Assembly: GCA_001940855.1 (NCBI GenBank)
Contig: MSGS01000019.1
Span: 1 to 34,779 of the forward strand
Direction: 5' to 3'
Origin: Christensenellaceae bacterium Phil1
GTDB taxonomy: Bacteria > Bacillota > Clostridia > Christensenellales > CAG-138
DNA length: 34,779 bases
In this document: positions 24,897-31,267 of the stretch, in pieces
Numbering within the stretch: the stretch's first letter is position 1
Layout: the number at the start of each line of letters is the position of its first letter
Notes under the pieces: generated by a model
Told to the model about the DNA's origin: nothing
Seen by the model: only the letters and a program-made list of their open reading frames with translations
Database searches by the model: none
Translations under genes and position numbers: made by a program

Positions 24897-25419
24897 CTTG
24901 TACCTCCGGTTCCGCCGGTATGGCGTCCTTTTTTACTTCCAGCCAGAATTCGTCCGTTACCGATACATCTACGCCCACTTTGATTATATCCTCTATGGGA
25001 TGCGTACGCAGCGCTTCACGGTTAACCTTTGGCGGTTCTACTTTAATGCAATCATTCCAGCCCAGCGCGCGTAGCAGCCGAACTATGTCGGCCACTTTTC
25101 CGGGATCTCGCGGGAGGGTAAGCTTGGTACTCTTACGCCAGCCTATATTGCCGAAAACAAGAGGCTTTGTCTTTTTCTTTAGGCTGTCCCTGTTGCGCTC
25201 GGCATATTCTTTTATCTGCCGGCTCAGGGCGTCTATTGCAGCCGCATGCGGGTCGCAGGCATCTTTAGCCTGCAGTTTTGCGTCATCAATTACCTGCTGC
25301 ATTTTATGCTGTATAGATTCCGTCACCCGCATATGCTCCGCGATCTCGCATAATGCAAGGTCTACATCGTCCCAGCTTTGAAGCTGTGGCAGCTTGTCCT
25401 TGGGTTTTATTCTTGCCAT
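24883..25419 (-). CDS. gam: Host-nuclease inhibitor Gam
   Basis: 178 residues from MARIKPKD at 25419 (AAGGAGGT four bases upstream); the upstream in-frame extension is inside the MuB gene. A long coiled coil ('DVDLALCEIAEHMRVTESIQHKMQQVIDDAKLQA', then 'IKEYAERNRDSL') and the 'FGNIGWRKSTKLTLPRD' part are Mu Gam signatures. Gam binds DNA ends like Ku and protects linear phage DNA from RecBCD/AddAB-type nucleases. Confidence 0.93.
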   Translation of the reverse strand: MARIKPKDKLPQLQSWDDVDLALCEIAEHMRVTESIQHKMQQVIDDAKLQAKDACDPHAAAIDALSRQIKEYAERNRDSLKKKTKPLVFGNIGWRKSTKLTLPRDPGKVADIVRLLRALGWNDCIKVEPPKVNREALRTHPIEDIIKVGVDVSVTDEFWLEVKKDAIPAEPEVQDGRI

Positions 25420-25432
25420 AGTTACCTCCTTG

Positions 25433-26395
25433 TCAATACATAAGTTTATATTTCTTTGCTGCATTTACCATATCGGCACTTATTTCGCCTCCGGCAGCCG
25501 CTTCAAGGCATAGATCGAGCAGTTCCGTAAGGTTGCCAAGTCCTCCGTGCTGCACATCTGCTCCAATTTCTGCGAGCATTTTTGCCGCATCTGTGGTAAT
25601 ATGGTATTGACACAGGTGTTGGAGAGCCGTTTTCGCGGAAATGCCCTTGAGCTGCAACTCGTATTTTCTGCGATATAGCTGTGCAAGGTTATCCTTCCCT
25701 GTGCCTTTTTTAATGGTAGTCTCAAGCTCGGGAGTGCCAGCCATAATGATTGGGGTGCCCGTGTTATCCCATATTTTTCGCAGGTATTCAAACTTATCTA
25801 CATCCCATTTCTTCAAATACTCTGCCTCGTCAACGAGTATAGCAACATCGTTGCGCACGGCAAGCGCATCTATGAGTCCCTCCATGCGCTGGCAGCCGTT
25901 GCCCTTCAGACTTATTCCGGCACGCCTTGCGATAGTGTTCAGCAGGTCGTTCGTACGCATGTTTGGCATTGCTTCAATGTATATGCTTCCGGGATGCTCT
26001 GCGACAAACTGCTTCAATACGGTGGTCTTGCCCGTACCGGGAGCGCCAATCAGTACCCCCATCTTTCGCTTTTGGTAGATATAGTCGCACCAGCCCTTAG
26101 CAAGCACATATTCTTCCGTTTCCCATATTTCAAGCTCTTGCTTGTATGTGGCCGGAGTATTTGTGCGCACATATTCCATCTCGGCACGTTGGCGGTCTAT
26201 AAACGCCCACAATGCGGCCACATGCTTCATACTCGGCATTACGCCTTGATTTACCAGCTGGCTTATAGCCGTCCTATGCACCTCCGTTGCCTTGCTTATT
26301 TCGGCAAAGGTTATGCCGTCCTCCTGCAGCGCTCTGAGCGCTGTGCGCAGTGCGTCCGTATCACGCTGCGTGTCCAATGTCCTTGCTGTTTCCAT
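25433..26395 (-). CDS. MuB-like AAA+ transposition target protein
   Basis: 320 residues from METARTLD at 26395, which has AGGAGG nine bases upstream; an in-frame Met at 26419 lacks such a site. The N-terminal HTH ('ITFAEISKATEVHRTAISQLVNQGV') binds DNA. Walker A GAPGTGKTT at about 117-125 and 'VAILVDEAEYL' as Walker B form the AAA+ core, and the C-terminal helical domain follows. MuB selects target DNA and activates MuA. The gene lies directly downstream of muA. Confidence 0.94.
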   Translation of the reverse strand: METARTLDTQRDTDALRTALRALQEDGITFAEISKATEVHRTAISQLVNQGVMPSMKHVAALWAFIDRQRAEMEYVRTNTPATYKQELEIWETEEYVLAKGWCDYIYQKRKMGVLIGAPGTGKTTVLKQFVAEHPGSIYIEAMPNMRTNDLLNTIARRAGISLKGNGCQRMEGLIDALAVRNDVAILVDEAEYLKKWDVDKFEYLRKIWDNTGTPIIMAGTPELETTIKKGTGKDNLAQLYRRKYELQLKGISAKTALQHLCQYHITTDAAKMLAEIGADVQHGGLGNLTELLDLCLEAAAGGEISADMVNAAKKYKLMY

Positions 26396-26410
26396 GTTCC
26401 GTGTCCTCCT

Positions 26411-26424
26411 TTTTGACATGAGTT
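26411..26424 (+). repeat. Internal copy of the end motif TTTTGACATGAGTT
   Basis: The 14-nt TTTTGACATGAGTT is identical to the core of the putative terminal transposase site at 31189-31202. It covers the muA-muB junction. It may be an internal MuA-binding site or coincidence. Confidence 0.4.
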
Positions 26425-26429
26425 ATGGT

Positions 26430-28472
26430 TTATTTGTTACCGTGCGCTCTGCCCATAGCCATGAACATATCGCGCACTGTATCATTCGCCGTATCCTCGC
26501 TCGCCTTGTTGCGCCTTACCTCTTCGGCAAGCTCAGCTCGCCTTGCCGCCTTGGCCTTAGCTGCCCTGCGGTACTCAAGAGTGGTTATATTGCCCGTTCC
26601 TGCGGCCATAATGTCTATTGGCTCATAGTAGACATTGCGCAGGCCTATCTGCACGGCGCGCTTTGCATTGGATATTCCGCTGCGTACCTCCTGTACAGAT
26701 AGATGCTGTAGCTGCATGTGTGCGGCAAGCTTGTCCTCGTTTTCGCCGATAAGCTTGAGTTTATCCTTGAGCGCCGCTTCGCATATGAACTTATTATCGG
26801 CAATTACCGATATACTCAGGTCATCATCCTTGCTATATCGCACGGTTACATCCTGCCCGACCATATGCCGCAGCGTATCGTCCCAATACCATTGGTTACG
26901 CAGCTTTATGCCCATATAGCTGACTTTACGCACCGTCTGTTCAGTGCGTATCATGGCAAGCACATCCCAATCAGGCTGGTCGCTACGCGCCTTTTCGCCG
27001 CTCTCGTATATTTCAAGCGGTGACTGTTCCTTGTCAAACGCCTCGTTATGATAGGCGGGAATTATCTGCTCACGCATTATGCGTTCAAATTGAGCTATCG
27101 TAAGCAGCCTGCCGCGCTCAGCTTGCTTTTCAAGGTATGCACGTGTCAGGTCTTGCGGACGCTGCGACGGTGAATTGCCGCACCAGCCGGGCAGATCGCG
27201 TATGTAGCGATCTTCTATAATGCCGAAAAGCCTTTCAATTATCTTTGACCACGCTTTATACGGCTGTGCATGTATAACCGCCACGCCGAGCGCCTGCAAG
27301 AGCGACGTATTTACCATCTTCTCATTCAAACGGCCTATAACGTGTTCGGTTTCCCTGTCGCCTTCAAACCGTTTGCTGCGGTAGTCTTTACCGTTGTCAA
27401 TATATATCGTAGAGGGCACACCGTAGAACGGACTTTGTTTAGACTTGGCCACGGCGCGGACGAATGTTTCCGCAATGGTTGTGCTGTTGGGATTCGTTGT
27501 AATGCACCAGCCCACAAACGCGCCGCTTGTTGCATCGCTCCATGCCGTCATCCACGGGCGTACGATGCGCCCATCATCGTCTATAACGAACAGGTCGAAC
27601 ATATGATGGTCGCCAAACCAGCATTCGTTTATCTTCTCCGGCTTTGTGCGCTGTGCCTTGGGCATGTATTTTGCTTCCCAATATCTGTGGCCATATCGCG
27701 CATATGCAAGCTCATCCGCCGGAATAGTCTGCACATATCTGTTTAAGGCGCTTACGCTGCCCGGTATGACAAGCCCGCCTCCGGCTTGGTCGCACAGCTC
27801 GTATTCCTGCGCGGCTCCCTGCAGGGCCATTTCGCGGCGGACAATGCTGCCCTCGCAATGCGGGCAGCGTTCGCAGGCCTTACAGCCAAGTTCCGTATTC
27901 AGCTTCTTTAATTTCTCATATGCGCTGCGATTCGTATGCTTCGCAGCGGAGTACAGGTTCGCCTTTATAACGTCCTGCGCAAACAGGCACATATTCTTCG
28001 GCTTGCCTTTGTTGGACTGTTCTATTTTATCCATAAGTCCGGCAAGGCCCCTTGCTTCGTATGCGTCGCGCCAGCGGTATATCGTCCTCAGCGTTACGCC
28101 AAGCCGCGCAGCAACCTCATTCTTCCGCGCGGTTATGTTGCCGTTGCCGTCCTTTTCAATTACTCTGCATTCAAGCACGGCGTTGCGGCGCATGAGTACC
28201 TCATTCACGCCTTTGTCGCCGTATCGCTGTTGATAGCTCACTATGTCAGCCTCTCCGATATTCCCGCCCTCCATTTGGGCTATATAGCGCATCTGTGCGC
28301 TCTTGGGCAGATCTGTTATATCCACCATGTATTGCTTTCCGCCGCGGCCGCAGGGCATGTCAACAGCTACGGCGCTGTATTCACCGCTTTTTATTTTGCG
28401 ATGGACTGTCATTAACGCCTGATTCGTAAGCTTTGCTGCTTCGGCCGTTGTGACTAATCCGTACCGTTTCAT
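26430..28472 (-). CDS. MuA-like DDE transposase
   Basis: 680 residues. N-terminal HTH of the excisionase type ('LVTTAEAAKLTNQALMTVHRKI'), HTH for end binding ('RLGVTLRTIYRWRDAYEARGLAGL', about 123-146), a catalytic RNase H domain with D288 (GDHHMFDLFVID), D359 (IYIDNGKDY) and E413 (SKIIERLFG), then a C-terminal beta barrel and a basic tail for MuB contact. Between HTH and core is a cluster C197-x2-C200-x2-C203-x2-C206, not in Mu MuA and perhaps a zinc knuckle. It joins phage ends to target DNA for integration and replicative transposition. GGAGG precedes the start. Confidence 0.95.
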   Translation of the reverse strand: MKRYGLVTTAEAAKLTNQALMTVHRKIKSGEYSAVAVDMPCGRGGKQYMVDITDLPKSAQMRYIAQMEGGNIGEADIVSYQQRYGDKGVNEVLMRRNAVLECRVIEKDGNGNITARKNEVAARLGVTLRTIYRWRDAYEARGLAGLMDKIEQSNKGKPKNMCLFAQDVIKANLYSAAKHTNRSAYEKLKKLNTELGCKACERCPHCEGSIVRREMALQGAAQEYELCDQAGGGLVIPGSVSALNRYVQTIPADELAYARYGHRYWEAKYMPKAQRTKPEKINECWFGDHHMFDLFVIDDDGRIVRPWMTAWSDATSGAFVGWCITTNPNSTTIAETFVRAVAKSKQSPFYGVPSTIYIDNGKDYRSKRFEGDRETEHVIGRLNEKMVNTSLLQALGVAVIHAQPYKAWSKIIERLFGIIEDRYIRDLPGWCGNSPSQRPQDLTRAYLEKQAERGRLLTIAQFERIMREQIIPAYHNEAFDKEQSPLEIYESGEKARSDQPDWDVLAMIRTEQTVRKVSYMGIKLRNQWYWDDTLRHMVGQDVTVRYSKDDDLSISVIADNKFICEAALKDKLKLIGENEDKLAAHMQLQHLSVQEVRSGISNAKRAVQIGLRNVYYEPIDIMAAGTGNITTLEYRRAAKAKAARRAELAEEVRRNKASEDTANDTVRDMFMAMGRAHGNK

Positions 28473-28556
28473 GCCCCTTCCTCCGTTTGACCTGCCATCA
28501 TCAGTATGGGGTGGTCGGTTCCCATAGACCGCCTTGCGGCGGTTTCGGCTATCCGC

Positions 28557-28733
28557 TCAGTTTGCTTCGTTCTCTTTCAGGTTCTCTATATACAGCGTTT
28601 TGCGCTGCGGCCTTCGCCTTTGCGCCTTACGGCGCCAACGCTCGTCCAGTATTTCCTCCGCCACAACTCCGGCAATGGCTCCTATCGCTACGCCTATGAG
28701 CATAAGGCAAAATCCAAGTCCTATATATTCCAT
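28557..28733 (-). CDS. Small membrane protein
   Basis: 58 residues (MEYIGLGFCLMLIGVAIGAI...), preceded by AAGGAGG seven bases from the ATG. A single N-terminal membrane helix (about 4-27) with small-residue packing is followed by a basic stretch (ERWRRKAQRRRPQRK) that should stay in the cytoplasm. It lies between the antirepressor and muA in the early operon. Function unknown. It may be a membrane-acting early protein such as a superinfection factor, but nothing shows this directly. Confidence 0.7.
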   Translation of the reverse strand: MEYIGLGFCLMLIGVAIGAIAGVVAEEILDERWRRKAQRRRPQRKTLYIENLKENEAN

Positions 28734-28745
28734 GTTTGTTCCTCC

Positions 28746-29444
28746 TTAGACGGCTATTGTCAGCACGGTGGGCTCAAGCGCGCATTTCCTGCGGAAGCGG
28801 CTTATGCTCATTTCGGATATCTCCAAGCCCTGCTCAAACAGATAGTCGCGTATTTCGCGGTTGGTCTTGTGCTGCCGTGAAAGCTCTATGACCACTTCCG
28901 CGAAGCCGCTGGATACTATCTTGAACTGGCTCACTCCGCGCACCGGAGGGCGTCGGTTGTTTACTGCTACCTGTACTTCCCTGCGCTCGGGTTCCGGCCT
29001 TTTCTCCTGCATTATGAGCGGCAGCAGCTCCTTCACCGTGGCTTGTACGGTCATTGTAATTATCTGCGCTACCAGTTCCATGTTGAGCTGCTGACCGTAG
29101 CCGCCTGTGCGGTGTATGCTGGGCAGCACTTCATCGAACACCCAACGTTCAAAACGTTCTGCCGAAGGCAGCTTGCTGTGCGTGATGAGGCGGTATACGT
29201 CGCCTTCCGGGATAAATGACATTAGATTAACCTGTTTAGTGGACGTTCCATGCTGATTTGTGGTCATGGAGACCCCGTCGCGTTTTACGACCCCCTTGCA
29301 ATGTCTGCCGGTTGCGTCACGAGTATTGCTATAACCTAACGCCCGTGCAATATCAACCGCACAGAATAATACCTTGCCGTCCTCCTCGATAATGCGCACA
29401 TTACCGAACTGCTCATGGTTGAATACTTTCATCTGTTGGTTCAT
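28746..29444 (-). CDS. BRO-N antirepressor-like protein
   Basis: 232 residues. The BRO-N domain is at 1-115: 'FGNVRIIEEDGKVLFCAVDIARALGYSN', 'LMSFIPEGDVYRLITHSKLPSAERFERWVFDEVLPSIHRTG', the phage antirepressor signature. The C-terminus (about 175-232, 'TNREIRDYLFEQGLEISEMSISRFRRKC') looks like a helix-turn-helix, not the usual KilA-C or ANT domain. It probably counters the repressor at the early operator. AAGGAAG lies before the start. Confidence 0.9.
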   Translation of the reverse strand: MNQQMKVFNHEQFGNVRIIEEDGKVLFCAVDIARALGYSNTRDATGRHCKGVVKRDGVSMTTNQHGTSTKQVNLMSFIPEGDVYRLITHSKLPSAERFERWVFDEVLPSIHRTGGYGQQLNMELVAQIITMTVQATVKELLPLIMQEKRPEPERREVQVAVNNRRPPVRGVSQFKIVSSGFAEVVIELSRQHKTNREIRDYLFEQGLEISEMSISRFRRKCALEPTVLTIAV

Positions 29445-29524
29445 CTTTCATCTTCCTTATTTGATATTGGTTCTGCTTGGGCCATGTGTTGTAATGGAGA
29501 CCATGGAACGTTTTGTTCCTCCAT
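29441..29524 (-). CDS. Possible 27-residue ORF coupled to the antirepressor
   Basis: The short frame MEEQNVPWSPLQHMAQ... ends with a TGA that overlaps the antirepressor ATG (ATGA). The only possible ribosome site is GAGG 14 bases upstream, too far to be convincing. It may be a leader peptide or chance. Confidence 0.3.
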   Translation of the reverse strand: MEEQNVPWSPLQHMAQAEPISNKEDER

Positions 29525-29540
29525 TAGAACATCTTGAACC

Positions 29541-29768
29541 TCACGAAATCTTCTTCTCGGCCTTTTCAAACAGCTCATCCACGCTGCACCCAAGCACATC
29601 GGCTACGGCCTTGGCACGAAAAGGATGTACTTTATGTTTTGATCTTTCAATCCGGCAAATGGCTGTATTGCCTTCTCCAAAGCCAGCGAGCTTAGACAAC
29701 TCCATTTGAGACAGTCCTGCCGCCTTGCGTCGTTCGCGTATAGCTCTTCCATTTGCTATTAGATACAT
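29541..29768 (-). CDS. Cro/Ner-like HTH regulator (XRE family)
   Basis: 75 residues. 'RAIRERRKAAGLSQMELSKLAGFGEGNTAICRIER' is an XRE helix-turn-helix, with a short dimerisation tail. GGAGGCG precedes the start. It is the first gene of the leftward early operon, the position of ner/cro, so it probably dampens repressor and early transcription at the operators between the two divergent genes. Confidence 0.88.
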   Translation of the reverse strand: MYLIANGRAIRERRKAAGLSQMELSKLAGFGEGNTAICRIERSKHKVHPFRAKAVADVLGCSVDELFEKAEKKIS

Positions 29769-29787
29769 ATTACGCCTCCGTCTACCA

Positions 29788-29837
29788 TCATTTTTTGTTT
29801 ATATCATCATGTTAGCACTCATTTTTGTTTATTGCAA
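29788..29837 (-). promoter_or_regulatory. Leftward early promoter with two operator-like repeats
   Basis: On the minus strand -35 TTGCAA (29837-29832), 17-base spacer, -10 TAACAT (29814-29809). The repeats TCATTTTTTGTTTAT (29788-29802) and TCATTTTTGTTTAT (29819-29832) start 31 bases apart, three helix turns; one covers the spacer and the other the start site. This is a suitable arrangement for repressor or Cro binding. Confidence 0.6.
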
Positions 29838-29886
29838 GTGTTTTTATTTGTTTTGTCATCTTTTTCTGTATGCTTTTGAATTCAGA

Positions 29887-29897
29887 TATGATATTAT
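29887..29897 (+). promoter_or_regulatory. Rightward repressor promoter, extended -10 type
   Basis: TG-A-TATTAT at 29889-29897 is an extended -10 (overlapping TATGAT at 29887). No good -35 is found. It lies 35 bases before the repressor ATG. Confidence 0.4.
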
Positions 29898-29931
29898 TAC
29901 ATTTGAAATAAGGTAAAAGGCGGGATTTCCT

Positions 29932-30372
29932 ATGACTATCGGTGAGTCAATTCGTGCTTTGCGCTTGAAGCGTGGCTTAACGCAAAAGCAATTAGGTGAT
30001 GCTATTGGAGTAGCCGAACAGTCTATTTATCGGTATGAAAACGGTATTAGCCATCCAACATTCAGAATCCTTTCGAAATTAGAATCATTTTTCGGGGTGT
30101 CTTTCGGGTATAATCCTGATTACAGTTCCCAAGTATCTACTGTTCTTAATAAGAAGGAATTGGATTCCCTCGCCCTTCCAAAGGGCAAGAAGGTGTCGGC
30201 ATACTATGACCTAATTGCCCGAAAAGACAACCTGAAGCATTGGATCGACAGTCTTGATTACAATACATTCGGCAGAGTAGAGCAGCTGCTGTCCATAGCC
30301 GGCATTTATAATGAAGAATTAGCTTCTTCAATGACTGTTTCTGATGTGAATAAGAATCCTGAAAAGCTGTAA
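29932..30372 (+). pseudogene. Phage repressor, N-terminal HTH part (frameshifted)
   Basis: 146 codons. The XRE HTH 'LKRGLTQKQLGDAIGVAEQSIYRYENGISHPTFRILSKLESFFGV' is at about 13-57. The frame ends at TAA 30370. The continuation in the -1 frame reads KAVKPLQRL into the S24 peptidase domain, so the two parts look like one LexA/CI-type repressor broken by one lost base in the AAAA run near 30360. It could also work as a separate DNA-binding protein. It would keep the lytic genes silent. Confidence 0.75.
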
Positions 30373-30389
30373 AACCTTTACAGCGACTT

Positions 30390-30758
30390 ATGATACCCGT
30401 TGTAGGCCGTTCGGCTGCCGGACTTCCGATCGAGATGATAGAGGTTCCGGAGGATCCGGTGTATATAAACGGTGAGACACGCATTCAGCCCGGCGATTTT
30501 GCCGTGATAGCCGCCGGCGACAGCATGATAGGCGTCGGTATTTCGGACGGCAATAAATGCATTATACGCCCGCAGAATTGCGTTGAGAACGGCCAGATAG
30601 CGCTCGTGGCCGTAGGGGACAGCAGCACCATAAAACGGTTCTTCATGGACGAGGACGGCTTCCGTCTTGTGCCGTGCAATCCCGATAGCCCTGTTCAGAA
30701 TTACCCGCCGGATGCTTCCATCCGTGTCCTCGGACGGCTTATATCGGTCGTAAAGTGA
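30390..30758 (+). pseudogene. Repressor S24 peptidase part (LexA/CI C-terminal domain)
   Basis: 122 codons from the first Met. 'PVVGRSAAGLPIEMIEVP' carries the Ala-Gly autocleavage site (A10-G11). The serine of the Ser-Lys dyad is in AAGDSM (S45) and the lysine in TIKRFF (K82). All catalytic residues are present, so RecA-stimulated self-cleavage would be possible in an intact repressor. There is no ribosome site before the ATG, which supports a frameshifted single gene. Confidence 0.78.
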
Positions 30759-31074
30759 AATAGAGCGCAATTGCATAAAAGTTGTATATATTGCATATTT
30801 ATGCATCAAAATGCCTAAAATGCCTCAAAAATGTTATTAACTCCTCTTTGTAGAGAATCGAGACAGTTAGGCACTTTTCTTGGCTTTTGCAATGTTATTG
30901 CCATGTTATTAGTCCCCTTGTTTTCAAAGTTAAATGTATAAGGATTTTGCCCATTTTCAGCGGCCGACATAACGCGGCATAACGCCCTGTTTGCCTACGT
31001 TTTTACGCTACCTAACGCGCCAACATAACGGCGTTAGGCGATTCCGTTCAGCATGGCCTATAACATAAAAATAA
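30759..31074. other. Non-coding phage end region
   Basis: No credible gene. It has AT-rich DNA with AAAATGCCT twice (near 30808-30830), ATGTTATT three times (30832-30912), and the TAACG cluster described separately. In Mu, this end carries sites for packaging and regulation. Confidence 0.5.
30970..31036. repeat. Cluster of T(A/T)ACGC motifs near phage end
   Basis: AACG starts at 30971, 30981, 31014 and 31027, with related TACG at 30996 and 31004, and an inverted GCGTTA at 31031. CCTAACGC (31011-31018) and GCGTTAGG (31031-31038) form an inverted repeat. The same core occurs, phased, in front of terL. It may be a packaging or regulator site. Confidence 0.45.
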
Positions 31075-31093
31075 GGCGCTTTTTTCAAGCGCC
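31075..31093 (-). terminator. Terminator facing inward from the host side
   Basis: GGCGCTT-loop-AAGCGCC, followed on the minus strand by TTATTTTTATG. It would stop transcripts entering from the interrupted host operon before they run antisense to the repressor. It is directly next to the inner end site. Confidence 0.65.
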
Positions 31094-31094
31094 G

Positions 31095-31112
31095 TTGACA
31101 TGAGTCGTGCGT
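31095..31112. repeat. Putative transposase-binding site, inner (L2-like)
   Basis: TTGACATGAGTCGTGCGT, 17 of 18 identical to the outer copy, lies 103-120 nt from the inferred terminus. In Mu, L2 is about 110-130 from the end. Confidence 0.6.
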
Positions 31113-31126
31113 TTCCCCGTCCCGCC

Positions 31127-31252
31127 TTATCGTGGCAAAACCTTAGATAATTCGGGCTTTCCCGGGGTGTTTTGATGTATATGCCCGTTTTGACATGAGT
31201 TGTGCGTGGTTACAAAAAGATTCCAGTTTTCAACCAGTTCATACGCATCCAT
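31127..31252 (-). pseudogene. 5' end of an interrupted host gene, fused to phage end
   Basis: ATG at 31252 with AAAGGAGA upstream opens MDAYELVENWNLFV, 15 bases after the stop of the HTH/P-loop/CYTH gene on the same strand. The frame then enters the putative phage end and stops at 31127. The first 12-13 codons should be the true host gene. The rest of that gene should follow the other phage end outside the window. The family is not recognisable from so few residues. Confidence 0.6.
31190..31207. repeat. Putative transposase-binding site, outer (L1-like)
   Basis: TTGACATGAGTTGTGCGT, 8-25 nt from the terminus TG at 31214 (minus reading TGTAACCACGCACAACTCAT). In Mu, L1 occupies about 6-27. Confidence 0.6.
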
Positions 31253-31267
31253 AGCAGTTCTCCTTTA

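Larger units (their letters stand above)
1..31214 (-). mobile_element. Mu-like transposable prophage, left part; second end outside window
   Basis: A continuous set of Mu-type genes is present: repressor, MuA, MuB, Gam, GemA, Mor, DUF3486, terminase, head, contractile tail and baseplate. The lytic genes all lie on the minus strand. The inner boundary at 31214 is inferred from a TG terminus followed by two spaced copies of a putative transposase site. The other end is beyond position 1, since the last gene runs off the window. Lysis genes were not seen. Confidence 0.9.

Noticed and set aside
28472..28525. Leader-like ORF of 18 codons ending over the muA start (GCATGA)
   Set aside because: Weak ribosome site (AAGG) and too short to judge; the upstream open part has no start codon.
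30759..31074. Possible CRISPR-like repeats in the phage end region
   Set aside because: Repeats are short (8-9 nt), irregular in spacing and without conserved spacer length; better seen as protein-binding motifs or AT-rich DNA.
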